The position numbers were made by a program, and so were the translations under genes. Source: an uncultured Clostridia bacterium (GTDB lineage: Bacteria > Bacillota > Peptococcia > Peptococcales > Peptococcaceae). From it: 47,871 bases of DNA. The notes under the pieces are model-generated. The model made no database searches and had not been told where the DNA came from. It saw only the letters and a list, made by a program, of their open reading frames with translations. Shown in pieces: positions 25,979 through 33,747 of this stretch; the stretch's first letter is position 1, and each line of letters starts with the position of its first letter. The stretch covers positions 1-47,871 of the forward strand of contig CALXUG010000019.1 in the NCBI GenBank assembly GCA_944391625.1, given 5' to 3'.

Positions 25979-26320
25979 ATGCTGCAAACCTATATTGTGA
26001 TAGAATTAGAAGCGCACACACTGTCGCTTTACCAAAACGGTCACTTACAGCAAACCTTTCCTGTGGCACTGGGAAAACAAAACACACCCACACCAGCAGG
26101 AAACTGGCACATTATCAACAAAAAAATTTTAACCGATTCCGGCCCTTTCGGCAGTCGCTGGATGGGTCTGAATCATCATGATTATGGTATTCACGGCACC
26201 AACAATCCGGCTGCCATCGGCGGCAATGTATCCCTGGGCTGTATTCGTATGCATAACGCCCATGTTGAACAATTGTTTGACGCTGTTTCCATCGGCACAC
26301 CGGTAATTATTACACCATAA
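25979..26320 (+). CDS. Short YkuD-type L,D-transpeptidase domain protein
   Basis: The 113-residue protein is a bare YkuD domain. The catalytic motif is complete: His72 in GIHGTN and Cys88-x-Arg90 in SLGCIRMHN. Such enzymes form 3-3 cross-links in peptidoglycan or attach proteins to it, outside the membrane. No signal peptide, lipobox, LysM or transmembrane segment is seen, which is unusual. I chose ATG at 25979 with AAAGGAT 9 nt upstream; a GTG at 25970 adds only three residues. A strong terminator follows. Confidence 0.88.
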   Translation: MLQTYIVIELEAHTLSLYQNGHLQQTFPVALGKQNTPTPAGNWHIINKKILTDSGPFGSRWMGLNHHDYGIHGTNNPAAIGGNVSLGCIRMHNAHVEQLFDAVSIGTPVIITP

Positions 26321-26328
26321 TCATTTGT

Positions 26329-26382
26329 CAATCCGGCAGCAGATGCATTCCCCCTGCAATCTGCTGCCGGATTGTTTTGTTT
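26329..26382 (+). terminator. Intrinsic terminator after the YkuD gene
   Basis: CAATCCGGCAGCAGAT (26329-26344) pairs perfectly with ATCTGCTGCCGGATTG (26359-26374), followed by TTTTGTTT. Confidence 0.92.
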
Positions 26383-26478
26383 ACAGCCGTCTGTTTGATT
26401 TTTACCAATCACCATACTATAATGAATTTATGATTTTACCGGTTTTGATTTGCCATTCTGAACAGAAAGGATTTTATC

Positions 26479-27177
26479 ATGAATATTTTATTAGTAGAAG
26501 ATGAGCGGGAAATTGCCCAAATGCTTCAGGATTTTTTACAGTCAGAAAATTTTGCGGTGCAAACTGCCGCCGATGGCGTGCAGGCGCTTCATATCTTTCA
26601 GCAAACTGCCTTCGATCTCATTCTTTTAGATTTGATGATTCCCAATATCAACGGTATAAAAGTTTTGCAGGCCATTCGTCAACAAAGTACCGTTCCTGTT
26701 ATCATTCTCTCTGCCAAAGATACCGACTCAGATATCACATTGGGTTTGGGACTGGGCGCTGACGATTACATCACCAAACCATTTTCGGTTACACAGGTGC
26801 TGGCCCGTATCAAAGCTAATTTGCGCAGAGCACAGCAATACAATACCGCGGCGCAGCCTGCCGCCCAGTCGGACATGCTGCATCACGGCGACTTAACACT
26901 GGATTTGAATGGATATACCGTTTTCAAAGGAGAGCAGGAAATTGAACTGACTGCCAAAGAATTCAGCATTTTAAAGCTGTTTATGCAAAATCCCAAAAAA
27001 GCCTACAGCAAAGAACAAATCTACTCTATCATCTGGGAAGATGCTTATTTGGGCGATGAAAACGCTGTGAATGTACATATCAGCCGCCTGCGCAATAAAA
27101 TTGAAACAGACCCGCGCAATCCCCGCTATATTATCACCATATGGGGTATCGGTTATAAATTGGGAGATCCATCATGA
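26479..27177 (+). CDS. OmpR-family response regulator
   Basis: The 232-residue protein has a receiver domain (acidic VEDE at 7-10, phosphoacceptor Asp51 in ILLDLM, Lys100 in YITKPF) and a C-terminal OmpR-type winged helix with VNVHISRLRNKIE. Its last codons overlap the kinase start (ATGA, 4 bp), so the two are co-translated. Direct repeats CGTAAG-N5-CGTAAG upstream of the ABC exporter genes are its probable binding site. ATG follows AGAAAGGAT. Confidence 0.95.
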   Translation: MNILLVEDEREIAQMLQDFLQSENFAVQTAADGVQALHIFQQTAFDLILLDLMIPNINGIKVLQAIRQQSTVPVIILSAKDTDSDITLGLGLGADDYITKPFSVTQVLARIKANLRRAQQYNTAAQPAAQSDMLHHGDLTLDLNGYTVFKGEQEIELTAKEFSILKLFMQNPKKAYSKEQIYSIIWEDAYLGDENAVNVHISRLRNKIETDPRNPRYIITIWGIGYKLGDPS

Positions 27178-28112
27178 ATCAGACGTTGATTATTTTTTTC
27201 TGCATTATTGGCATCTTTGCCTTATTGGCAATCATTGTTTATCAGCAAATTACTTTTCGCATCGGTCTGCAAAAAGATTTATTAAATGCGGCAGACCAGC
27301 TGCAAGCCATACTGGATAACGACAGTGATGAAAAGGTTATGGTTTTTACCGCAATCCCTGCTGTTACCGCATTGCTGGCTCAAATCAACCGGCTTTTGGA
27401 TGCCCGGCAACAGATAAGCGCCGATTACCGCCATACTGCTCTGGCTTCCAAAAAGCTATTGTCAAACATTTCCCACGACATCAAAACACCGATCACCGTC
27501 ATTCTTGGCTATCTGGAAATTTTGCAATTACAGCAGGCCGACCACACAGGTATGCTGCGCAAAGTAGAACAACAGGCCGTTAAAGTAGCAGACCTGGTAA
27601 ATCAATTTTTTTCTCTGGCCAAATTAGAAGCCGGTGATGCACCATTGCTCCTTTCCTGCACAGACCTTGCCGCCTGCTGTCGGGAATCGGTGCTGGAATT
27701 TTATGCGCTGCTGACAGAAAACCAGTTTGACGTTGTATTGCACATTCCGGAAAAACCTGTTTTTGTATTGGGTAATTATCATGGACTGCAGCGCATTTTT
27801 TCCAACTTGATTTCCAATGCCATCCGCTATGGTTCTGCCGGAAACTATCTAGAAGTCGCCATCCACTCTGAAGAAAACGCTGTTTTTGTTGATATTATCG
27901 ACAAAGGAAAGGGCATTGAACCTCAATTTACGCAAGCGGTTTTCGACCGGCTGTTTACCCTGGAAGATTCCAGAAACCGAAACATGCAGGGCAACGGTTT
28001 AGGACTTGCCATCGCCAGAAATCTGGCCAGACAAATGGAAGGGGATATTCTGTTAACCAGTCAGCCCGGAATCCGTACCACATTCCGTGTAAAATTGAAA
28101 CCATTTTTATGA
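27174..28112 (+). CDS. Sensor histidine kinase
   Basis: The 312-residue kinase has one N-terminal transmembrane helix (residues about 5-28), a short linker, the H-box NISHDIKTPI with His101, an N-box NLISNAIRYG near 220, G1 DKGKGIEP near 250 and G2 GNGLGLAIA near 285. It has no evident extracellular sensor domain, as in kinases that detect cell-envelope antibiotics through a partner transporter. It forms a pair with the response regulator and precedes a BcrAB-like exporter; it probably regulates it. Confidence 0.93.
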   Translation: MNQTLIIFFCIIGIFALLAIIVYQQITFRIGLQKDLLNAADQLQAILDNDSDEKVMVFTAIPAVTALLAQINRLLDARQQISADYRHTALASKKLLSNISHDIKTPITVILGYLEILQLQQADHTGMLRKVEQQAVKVADLVNQFFSLAKLEAGDAPLLLSCTDLAACCRESVLEFYALLTENQFDVVLHIPEKPVFVLGNYHGLQRIFSNLISNAIRYGSAGNYLEVAIHSEENAVFVDIIDKGKGIEPQFTQAVFDRLFTLEDSRNRNMQGNGLGLAIARNLARQMEGDILLTSQPGIRTTFRVKLKPFL

Positions 28113-28135
28113 AATCTTACCGCTCCCTGATAAAA

Positions 28136-28200
28136 CGTAAGAAATTCGTAAGATTTTATCAATAGTTTTGCAAACTGACTCCGCTATACTGAACATATAG
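28136..28200 (+). promoter_or_regulatory. Response-regulator site and promoter of the ABC exporter
   Basis: CGTAAG occurs at 28136-28141 and 28147-28152, an 11-bp period typical of OmpR-family dimers. A -10 TATACT is at 28195-28200 without a good -35, as expected for an activated promoter. In the following leader, GCCATTTT (about 28229) can pair with AAAATGGC next to the ribosome binding site. Confidence 0.6.
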
Positions 28201-28296
28201 GAAATTGTAAAAGTCGAAGTAATAAAATGCCATTTTTAGGGCGATACCAGCACTGATTGCAAATTTATGCTGAAAATGGCGGGGGAGGAATGAATC

Positions 28297-29229
28297 ATGT
28301 CTTACATTGTACAAACCGATGGACTGACCAAAACCATACAGGGCAAAGACCTGGTGCAGGACATCAATATCCATGTTAAAAAGGGAGAAATCTACGGTTT
28401 TCTTGGGCCAAACGGCGCCGGAAAAACCACTGTGATGAAGTTAATCACCAATCTTTGGAAACCATCTAAAGGAACCATTACATTATTTGGCCGGCCGCTT
28501 ACGGCCAAGTCCTATGATGTATACAAACGAATGGGCAGCATTATCGAATTTCCCACTTTTTATGAAAATCTGAGCAGCAGAGAAAATCTAAAGCTGCACT
28601 GCGCTTATATGGGCTATCACCACCCTAGCGGCATCACATCTGTACTGGAACTGCTGCATATTGCCGATGCTGCCGATAAGCCTGTCCGCAACTATTCGTT
28701 GGGTATGAAACAGCGGTTGGGCATCGCCAGAGCCATTTTATGCAAACCGGAATTATTAATTTTAGATGAACCCATTAACGGCTTAGACCCTGCCGGCATC
28801 AAACAGATACGCAATTTATTAAAAACCCTTTGTACTGAATATGGCACCACTATGATTGTATCCAGCCATATTCTTTCCGAAGTGGAATCCATCGCCGACA
28901 CCATCGGCATTATTGCCGGCGGTAAATTGCTGCAGGAAATTCCCATGCAGGAAATTATCGAAATGAATGCTGCCTACATTGAATTAAAAACGTCCAATCT
29001 CAATTACACAGCCTGTTTGCTTGCAGACAAGCTGCAATTAACAAACTTTAAAGTCATGGATGATGCTGCCATCCGCATTTATGATAAAAATTGTTCTCCA
29101 CAGCAAATTTCTGACTTGCTGGCGCAGCATCAGATTGCAATCCACACCATCTATACAAAAGCCGACACCTTGGAGGACTATTTTTTGAAACTGACAACGG
29201 AGGGAATGCCCTATGCTGACTTTAATTAA
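28297..29229 (+). CDS. ABC transporter ATP-binding protein (BcrA-like)
   Basis: The 310-residue ATPase has Walker A GPNGAGKT near residue 40, signature NYSLGMKQRLGIARA near 130, Walker B LLILDEPINGLDPAG near 150 and the switch His in IVSSHILSE near 190. Sequence in between (RMGSIIEFPTFYENLSSRENL) resembles BcrA of bacitracin exporters and lantibiotic self-protection ATPases. GGGGGAGGAA precedes ATG. It overlaps the permease gene by 17 bp. The role is probably resistance to a peptide antibiotic; the substrate is not shown. Confidence 0.93.
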   Translation: MSYIVQTDGLTKTIQGKDLVQDINIHVKKGEIYGFLGPNGAGKTTVMKLITNLWKPSKGTITLFGRPLTAKSYDVYKRMGSIIEFPTFYENLSSRENLKLHCAYMGYHHPSGITSVLELLHIADAADKPVRNYSLGMKQRLGIARAILCKPELLILDEPINGLDPAGIKQIRNLLKTLCTEYGTTMIVSSHILSEVESIADTIGIIAGGKLLQEIPMQEIIEMNAAYIELKTSNLNYTACLLADKLQLTNFKVMDDAAIRIYDKNCSPQQISDLLAQHQIAIHTIYTKADTLEDYFLKLTTEGMPYADFN

Positions 29230-29920
29230 ACTGGAATGGCAAAAACACCGCATTGTGACTTACATGCGCAATGCGTTTATTCTGGCAGCGCTGCTCTGCT
29301 TATTTATTTTTGCCATGGATTTTTTAGGCATCGCCAATGATCCGGATACCGGTGTGCCTGATACAGCACCGGGCATGAATCATATTTCTGCCACCATTGA
29401 GTTATTTGCTAACATGTCCTTTTTGGTGTTTACCGGCGTGATGCTGTCTACATTTCTTATTTCACCCTATCGGAACGGCACCATCCACTTGATGTTTTCT
29501 TATCCCATCAAACGGCAGAAAATTTTGGCTGCGCAGATGTTGGCTGTATGGATCTTTAATTTGGCTGCTTTAGTAATAACCAAACTGTTATTGTACAGCT
29601 GTGTGCAGTTAGGCAGCCAGTTTATGGTTCCCGCCTTTGTTTCTGATTTTGACATGACCAGCTACCGGTTTTATCTGCAATTAATTCTGAAATCTGCTGT
29701 TTTGGTCAGCATGGGGTTTATTGCTTTATATGCCGGTATGGCTACGCTGTCTTCCAAAGTTACTATTGTCACCTCATTTTTGCTGATTTTTTTGACGCAG
29801 GCCAATATCGGCGACATAACACTCAGCAACTATGCAGCTGTTCCACTGCTTTTAACTGTCATATCCGTTCTATTCGCCTTTTTATCTTTGTACCGCGCAG
29901 AAACAAAAGATTTACCTTAA
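29213..29920 (+). CDS. ABC transporter permease (BcrB/ABC-2 type)
   Basis: The 235-residue protein has about six transmembrane helices with an N-terminal cytoplasmic LIKLEWQKHRI segment, as in ABC-2 permeases of the BcrB or lantibiotic-immunity type. It overlaps the ATPase gene by 17 bp, so one exporter complex is encoded. It ends the two-component/exporter locus. Confidence 0.9.
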   Translation: MLTLIKLEWQKHRIVTYMRNAFILAALLCLFIFAMDFLGIANDPDTGVPDTAPGMNHISATIELFANMSFLVFTGVMLSTFLISPYRNGTIHLMFSYPIKRQKILAAQMLAVWIFNLAALVITKLLLYSCVQLGSQFMVPAFVSDFDMTSYRFYLQLILKSAVLVSMGFIALYAGMATLSSKVTIVTSFLLIFLTQANIGDITLSNYAAVPLLLTVISVLFAFLSLYRAETKDLP

Positions 29921-29990
29921 TCATCTGCCGCAAACTGCTGCCGCTGCACCTGTTGATTTTGCATAACGGTTTCATTTTGTAATCTTTCCG

Positions 29991-30020
29991 GCATATTCTC
30001 CGCGCTTTTCACGCATACTA
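29991..30020 (+). promoter_or_regulatory. Predicted sigma-G (forespore) promoter of sleB
   Basis: GCATAT (29991-29996), 17 bp, CATACTA (30014-30020). CATACTA is the consensus -10 of sigma-G promoters, which transcribe sleB-ypeB in known spore formers. The start codon is 23 bp downstream and no sigma-A promoter is evident. Confidence 0.75.
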
Positions 30021-30043
30021 TCCAAAAACAGGAGGGATTTGCA

Positions 30044-30514
30044 ATGTATCCTTTTTTGCAAAAAAAATTACGCAAACTAACTGCCGCTATACTCTGTACT
30101 GCTGTAGCGCTGGCAATTCCGACGCCTGTCCATCAAGCGCAGGCCGGCAGCGGCACCTATGGCAAGAATGATGTGATGGTACTGGCTAAGATGATTCACG
30201 GAGAGGCCCGCGGTGAATCTTATGTGGGGAAGGTGGCTGTGGGGGCGGTAATCCTTAATCGGGTGGAGGATAAAAAGTTTCCGGACAGTGTATACAGTGT
30301 CTGCTTTCAACCCGGCGCATTTGACGCAGTGCGGGACGGCCAATATTATCTGGAACCTAACCAGGATTCTATCAATGCTGCCAAAGCGGCTATCAACGGT
30401 TGGGACCCCACTTATGGCTGCTTGTATTACTGGAATCCTTCCACTGCTACCAGCAAGTGGATTTGGTCCCGCCGCATTGTAACCCAAATTGGCAAGCATG
30501 TGTTTGGAGTGTGA
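30044..30514 (+). CDS. sleB: Spore cortex-lytic enzyme SleB-type hydrolase
   Basis: SleB is a lytic transglycosylase that degrades spore cortex peptidoglycan during germination. The 156-residue protein has a signal peptide (charged start, hydrophobic core 13-27, probable cleavage near residue 34) and a Hydrolase_2 domain with catalytic Glu54 in MIHGEARGE, then AVGAVILNRV and the C-terminal NPSTATSKWIWSR. The N-terminal peptidoglycan-binding repeat of classical SleB is missing, so this is a short form. AGGAGGG precedes ATG. It is followed 4 nt later by ypeB. Confidence 0.92.
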   Translation: MYPFLQKKLRKLTAAILCTAVALAIPTPVHQAQAGSGTYGKNDVMVLAKMIHGEARGESYVGKVAVGAVILNRVEDKKFPDSVYSVCFQPGAFDAVRDGQYYLEPNQDSINAAKAAINGWDPTYGCLYYWNPSTATSKWIWSRRIVTQIGKHVFGV

Positions 30515-30518
30515 AGCT

Positions 30519-31847
30519 ATGAAACGAGAAAATCATCTGTTAATCGGTATCATTGTTGTCTTGCTGTTGCTGTTGTTGGGCGGCATCTGGTGGGGTAATC
30601 AAAAAATAGAACAACTGGAAGCCAGGCACCAAACTGCGCTTTATCAGGCAGAGGGCCAATATCAGCGCAGCTTCTGGGAATTGTCCGATTCCATCGAAAA
30701 TATGAACGGACAGCTGGCTCAACTGCTGGTAACCACCAGCCAGGAACAGCTGCTGCTGGGTTTATCCAGTCTGTGGCGTGAAGTGTACAGCGCAGTCAAC
30801 AACTTGAGCGGTCTGCCTGTAGCCATGCAAGAGTTGGAAAGTACCGACCTTTTGCTAAGTGATGTAGCGGAATACAGCTATTATTTACTGCGCAAAAATG
30901 TATTGCAGCAGAAGCCTCTGTCCCAGGAGGACTGGAACCAGCTGGAAGAATTTTATCGCCGCTCCCGTGTGGTGCAAAACGAGCTGACCAATCTGGAAGC
31001 AAAAATTATTGGGGAAGACTTGCGTCTGTCCCAATTATCGCTGGACGATGAAGAAAATGCGGTGGCATCGGCCTTCCGCAGTATTGAATCACAGGTTTAC
31101 GCCTTTCCTGAACTTAAATTTGAAGAAGGGGTTCGCAAAATTGAGCCGGAACCCCGCACCATTGCCGGAGAACAAATTACCCAAATTGAGGCAGTCGCTT
31201 CTGCTGACCGATTTTTAGATGCGCTGCACATTGCCCATGATCAGGGAAAGGTGGAATTCACCTCACAAGATACCAAAATACCGGTTTATGGGATTCGTTA
31301 CAAAAATCAGTCCGAGGACACCATTCTTTATGTAGAGGTCAGCCAAAAAGGCGGACAGGTACTGCAGTTTTATCAAACCAGAGAGATGGGCGCCGCCCAA
31401 TACACCGCCGAACAGGCTATAGAACAGGCGCAGCAATTTTTACAGGAACTCAGCTTTGCCGATATGGCCTGCATTGACAGTGTGGCTGACCAGCAAATTG
31501 CTGATTTAACCTTTGTGCCTAAAATGAATGGCATTTATATTTATTCTGATATGGTCAAAATTCAAATCGCCTTAGATAACAACTCCATCTTAAATTACGA
31601 CCAGACCAGCTATGCCACCCGCCATTATCAGCGGCAGCTTCCTGTGCCTGTCATCAGCAAGGAGCAGATTTTGCAAAATATGAATCCTAATTTTCATGTG
31701 GAGGATGTGCGCTTGGCTCTGATAACTGATGAATACAGCGTCAACGAAATCCTTACCTACGAAGTGCGGGGCACAGTGGTAGACGAGCGTTTTTCTATCT
31801 TTGTAGATGCGGCCACAGGGCAGGAAACCCGCATTGTGCGGTTGTAA
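30519..31847 (+). CDS. ypeB: Germination protein YpeB
   Basis: YpeB is needed for SleB localisation and stability in the spore. The 442-residue protein has an N-terminal transmembrane helix (residues 6-23), a long helical region with coiled-coil character to about 190, and C-terminal PepSY-type repeats (three modules between about 230 and 440, the last ending VDAATGQETRIVRL). I chose ATG at 30519, 4 nt after the sleB stop. The sleB-ypeB pairing is conserved in spore formers and strongly implies endospore formation. Confidence 0.92.
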   Translation: MKRENHLLIGIIVVLLLLLLGGIWWGNQKIEQLEARHQTALYQAEGQYQRSFWELSDSIENMNGQLAQLLVTTSQEQLLLGLSSLWREVYSAVNNLSGLPVAMQELESTDLLLSDVAEYSYYLLRKNVLQQKPLSQEDWNQLEEFYRRSRVVQNELTNLEAKIIGEDLRLSQLSLDDEENAVASAFRSIESQVYAFPELKFEEGVRKIEPEPRTIAGEQITQIEAVASADRFLDALHIAHDQGKVEFTSQDTKIPVYGIRYKNQSEDTILYVEVSQKGGQVLQFYQTREMGAAQYTAEQAIEQAQQFLQELSFADMACIDSVADQQIADLTFVPKMNGIYIYSDMVKIQIALDNNSILNYDQTSYATRHYQRQLPVPVISKEQILQNMNPNFHVEDVRLALITDEYSVNEILTYEVRGTVVDERFSIFVDAATGQETRIVRL

Positions 31848-32003
31848 TCAACCAATTCATACCAAATTTATTGATACGCATTAATTTTTTCTATATGCTT
31901 AAAACAAATCATCTCTTATGTTTTGATAAAATTTATATTATAATAGATATGGACATATTTTATTATTCCGTACACAAAAACAGTGATAACCCAATTGGTT
32001 TTG

Positions 32004-32041
32004 CAGCGTAATATGCTCTTTTGTATATTGCGCTGTTTTTT
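32004..32041 (+). terminator. Intrinsic terminator upstream of the CarD gene
   Basis: CAGCG.AATAT pairs with ATATT.CGCTG, followed by TTTTTTAG. It lies about 105 bp before the CarD start codon and 157 bp after ypeB. It could end ypeB transcripts or a short leader RNA. Confidence 0.7.
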
Positions 32042-32146
32042 AGTATAAATTCCTCTATAATTTCTTTTCGTATCCATTGTGTAATCATAAAAATTTTCAA
32101 AATTTTATTTTTTAATTTACTTTTTTCAGAAAGGAGGGCTTTTTTC

Positions 32147-32653
32147 ATGTTTCAAAAAGGCGATTATATCGTATACCGCAGCACTGGTGTCTGCCGTATT
32201 GATGATATCGGCGCACGGGAAAATTTTCTGACTGACGGAGCAGAGCAGCTCTATTATCATCTGGTGCCTATACACGGCGCAGGTACCATTTATATTCCTG
32301 TAGATTCATCGGTTTTTATGCGGCCCGTTATCAGCAAAGAACAGGCGCAGCAGCTGATTGCTTCGATTCCATCCATTGAGGAACATCCCAATTACAGCAA
32401 AAATCAAAAAGTTCTGATAGAAGAATACCGCACTTTGCTGCAAACCCATGACTGCACTGCTCTGATTCAAATTATCCGCAATGTACACAAAAAAGAACAG
32501 GTATTAAACGCCCAGGGAAAAACCGCCGGCAAAACAGATTTGCAGTATATGAAACAAGCACAAACTTTGCTGCACGAAGAATTATCCATCGCGCTGGATA
32601 TTCCCTACGAAGATGTTGCTGACTATATTCGGCAGCAAATAAAGCTGGCTTGA
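32147..32653 (+). CDS. CarD-family transcriptional regulator
   Basis: CarD/CdnL proteins bind the RNA polymerase beta subunit and stabilise open promoter complexes. The 168-residue protein has the N-terminal Tudor-like domain (FQKGDYIVYRSTGVCRIDDI, then IYIPVD) and a helical C-terminal DNA-binding part. I chose ATG at 32147, with AAGGAGGG 8 nt upstream; upstream in-frame starts lack this. Length matches the family. It is a stand-alone gene with a terminator on each side. Confidence 0.93.
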   Translation: MFQKGDYIVYRSTGVCRIDDIGARENFLTDGAEQLYYHLVPIHGAGTIYIPVDSSVFMRPVISKEQAQQLIASIPSIEEHPNYSKNQKVLIEEYRTLLQTHDCTALIQIIRNVHKKEQVLNAQGKTAGKTDLQYMKQAQTLLHEELSIALDIPYEDVADYIRQQIKLA

Positions 32654-32667
32654 ATATAATGCACAGC

Positions 32668-32740
32668 AAAAGAGGCATGAAAAAACACCCACTGCTTCCT
32701 TTTAGGAATCGCTTGTTTTTTCTGCCTCTTTTTATTTTTT
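32668..32740 (+). terminator. Terminator after the CarD gene
   Basis: AAAAGAGGCA.GAAAAAACA pairs with TTGTTTTTTCTGCCTCTTTT, followed by TTATTTTTTT. It also separates the convergent MerR gene. Confidence 0.85.
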
Positions 32741-32764
32741 TGCTAATCGCTCATTAATTTTTTA

Positions 32765-33538
32765 CTATTCTTGCGTTGTCCAATAGCGTATTGCCTGCTC
32801 TAAGAATGATGCGCATCCTGTTTGGTTGCGGTCATAATACTGTTGAAACCGTTCATCGGCAATATAGGTTTGCGCCAAAGCCCGATGAGCCTCTGCCGTG
32901 TACTGTTTCCACGTCATCCCCAGCCATTCTTTGTGCAGCATCACAATTGATCGTGCAGCCTCGCCATCGGCAGACTGACCGGAATATACTGCTGCTTCCA
33001 GCTGGCGTTGAATTTCTGCGCCCAAATTCTGAAATCGTTCATAATCCGCTTCTGTCATCTGCAGCAACTTACGCTGGGAAGCATCCACTTCATCATCCCC
33101 ATAATTCTGCCGCAGCTCGGCACCATACAATGCCTCATGCTGCTGTACCAAATTTTGCTTGAATGCTGCAAATTTTTCTTCATCCTGCATTTCACATTCT
33201 CCTTTCATTGCGGCAATGGTTTTTTCCACTGTGGCAATCAGCTCTTTGATCTGCTGCTGCCGTTTTTTCAGTTCCAGAAGATGATCCTCCAACGCAGCCA
33301 AAATATCAAACTGTCCATCATATAATACAGCGGCAATCTGCTGTAATGGCAGCCCTCTCTCCCGATAAAACAAAATCTGCTGCAGCAGATTTAATTGCAT
33401 CTCACCGTAAAAACGATATCCGGCCTCATTCACATACAATGGCTTTAGCAATCCAATTTCATCATAATAACGCAGGGTGCGCGCGCTCACCCCGGCCAAC
33501 TGCGCCAGCTGCTTAATGCTGTATTCCGTTGGTTTCAC
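32765..33538 (-). CDS. MerR-family regulator with TipAS domain
   Basis: The 257-residue protein has a MerR winged helix (YSIKQLAQLAGVSARTLRYYDEIGLLKP), a long dimerisation helix to about residue 115, and a C-terminal TipAS domain (EALYGAELRQNYGDDEV, HKEWLGMTW), which in homologues binds thiopeptide or other drugs. GTG at 33538 is the only plausible start, yet the best ribosome binding sequence (AGGAGG) overlaps it, so initiation is uncertain and may be nearly leaderless. Its promoter has the 19-bp spacer and dyad typical of MerR autoregulation. No target gene is adjacent. Confidence 0.93.
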   Translation of the reverse strand: MKPTEYSIKQLAQLAGVSARTLRYYDEIGLLKPLYVNEAGYRFYGEMQLNLLQQILFYRERGLPLQQIAAVLYDGQFDILAALEDHLLELKKRQQQIKELIATVEKTIAAMKGECEMQDEEKFAAFKQNLVQQHEALYGAELRQNYGDDEVDASQRKLLQMTEADYERFQNLGAEIQRQLEAAVYSGQSADGEAARSIVMLHKEWLGMTWKQYTAEAHRALAQTYIADERFQQYYDRNQTGCASFLEQAIRYWTTQE

Positions 33539-33551
33539 CTCCTGTACCGTT

Positions 33552-33582
33552 AGTTTAACCCTTGCCGCAACGGCAAAGTCAA
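33552..33582 (-). promoter_or_regulatory. MerR-type promoter with 19-bp spacer and dyad
   Basis: On the minus strand, -35 TTGACT (33582-33577), 19-bp spacer, -10 TAAACT (33557-33552). The spacer contains the perfect dyad TTGCCG-TTG-CGGCAA (33576-33562). This is the classical geometry in which a MerR protein realigns the promoter elements, so the adjacent gene is autoregulated. Confidence 0.85.
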
Positions 33583-33708
33583 CTGTTTTTTTGCAGTTTC
33601 TTCTGTACCATAATTTTATATTGAAAATGCCGCTTCATTCAGCAAAACCAAAATTGAACGTTTTTTATTACCATATAGCTTCCCGCAACCAAGTATCATT
33701 TCAAACTT

Positions 33709-33741
33709 ATCTCCATCATTTCACCGTCAAATGATGGAGAT
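33709..33741. repeat. Inverted repeat downstream of the Fic gene
   Basis: ATCTCCATCATTT and AAATGATGGAGAT form a perfect 13-bp stem with a 7-nt centre. On the plus side it is followed by ATTTTGTT. It is closely similar in length and sequence to the repeat at 34821-34853 on the other side of the gene. It may serve as the gene's terminator or as a regulator site. Confidence 0.8.
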
Positions 33742-33747
33742 ATTTTG

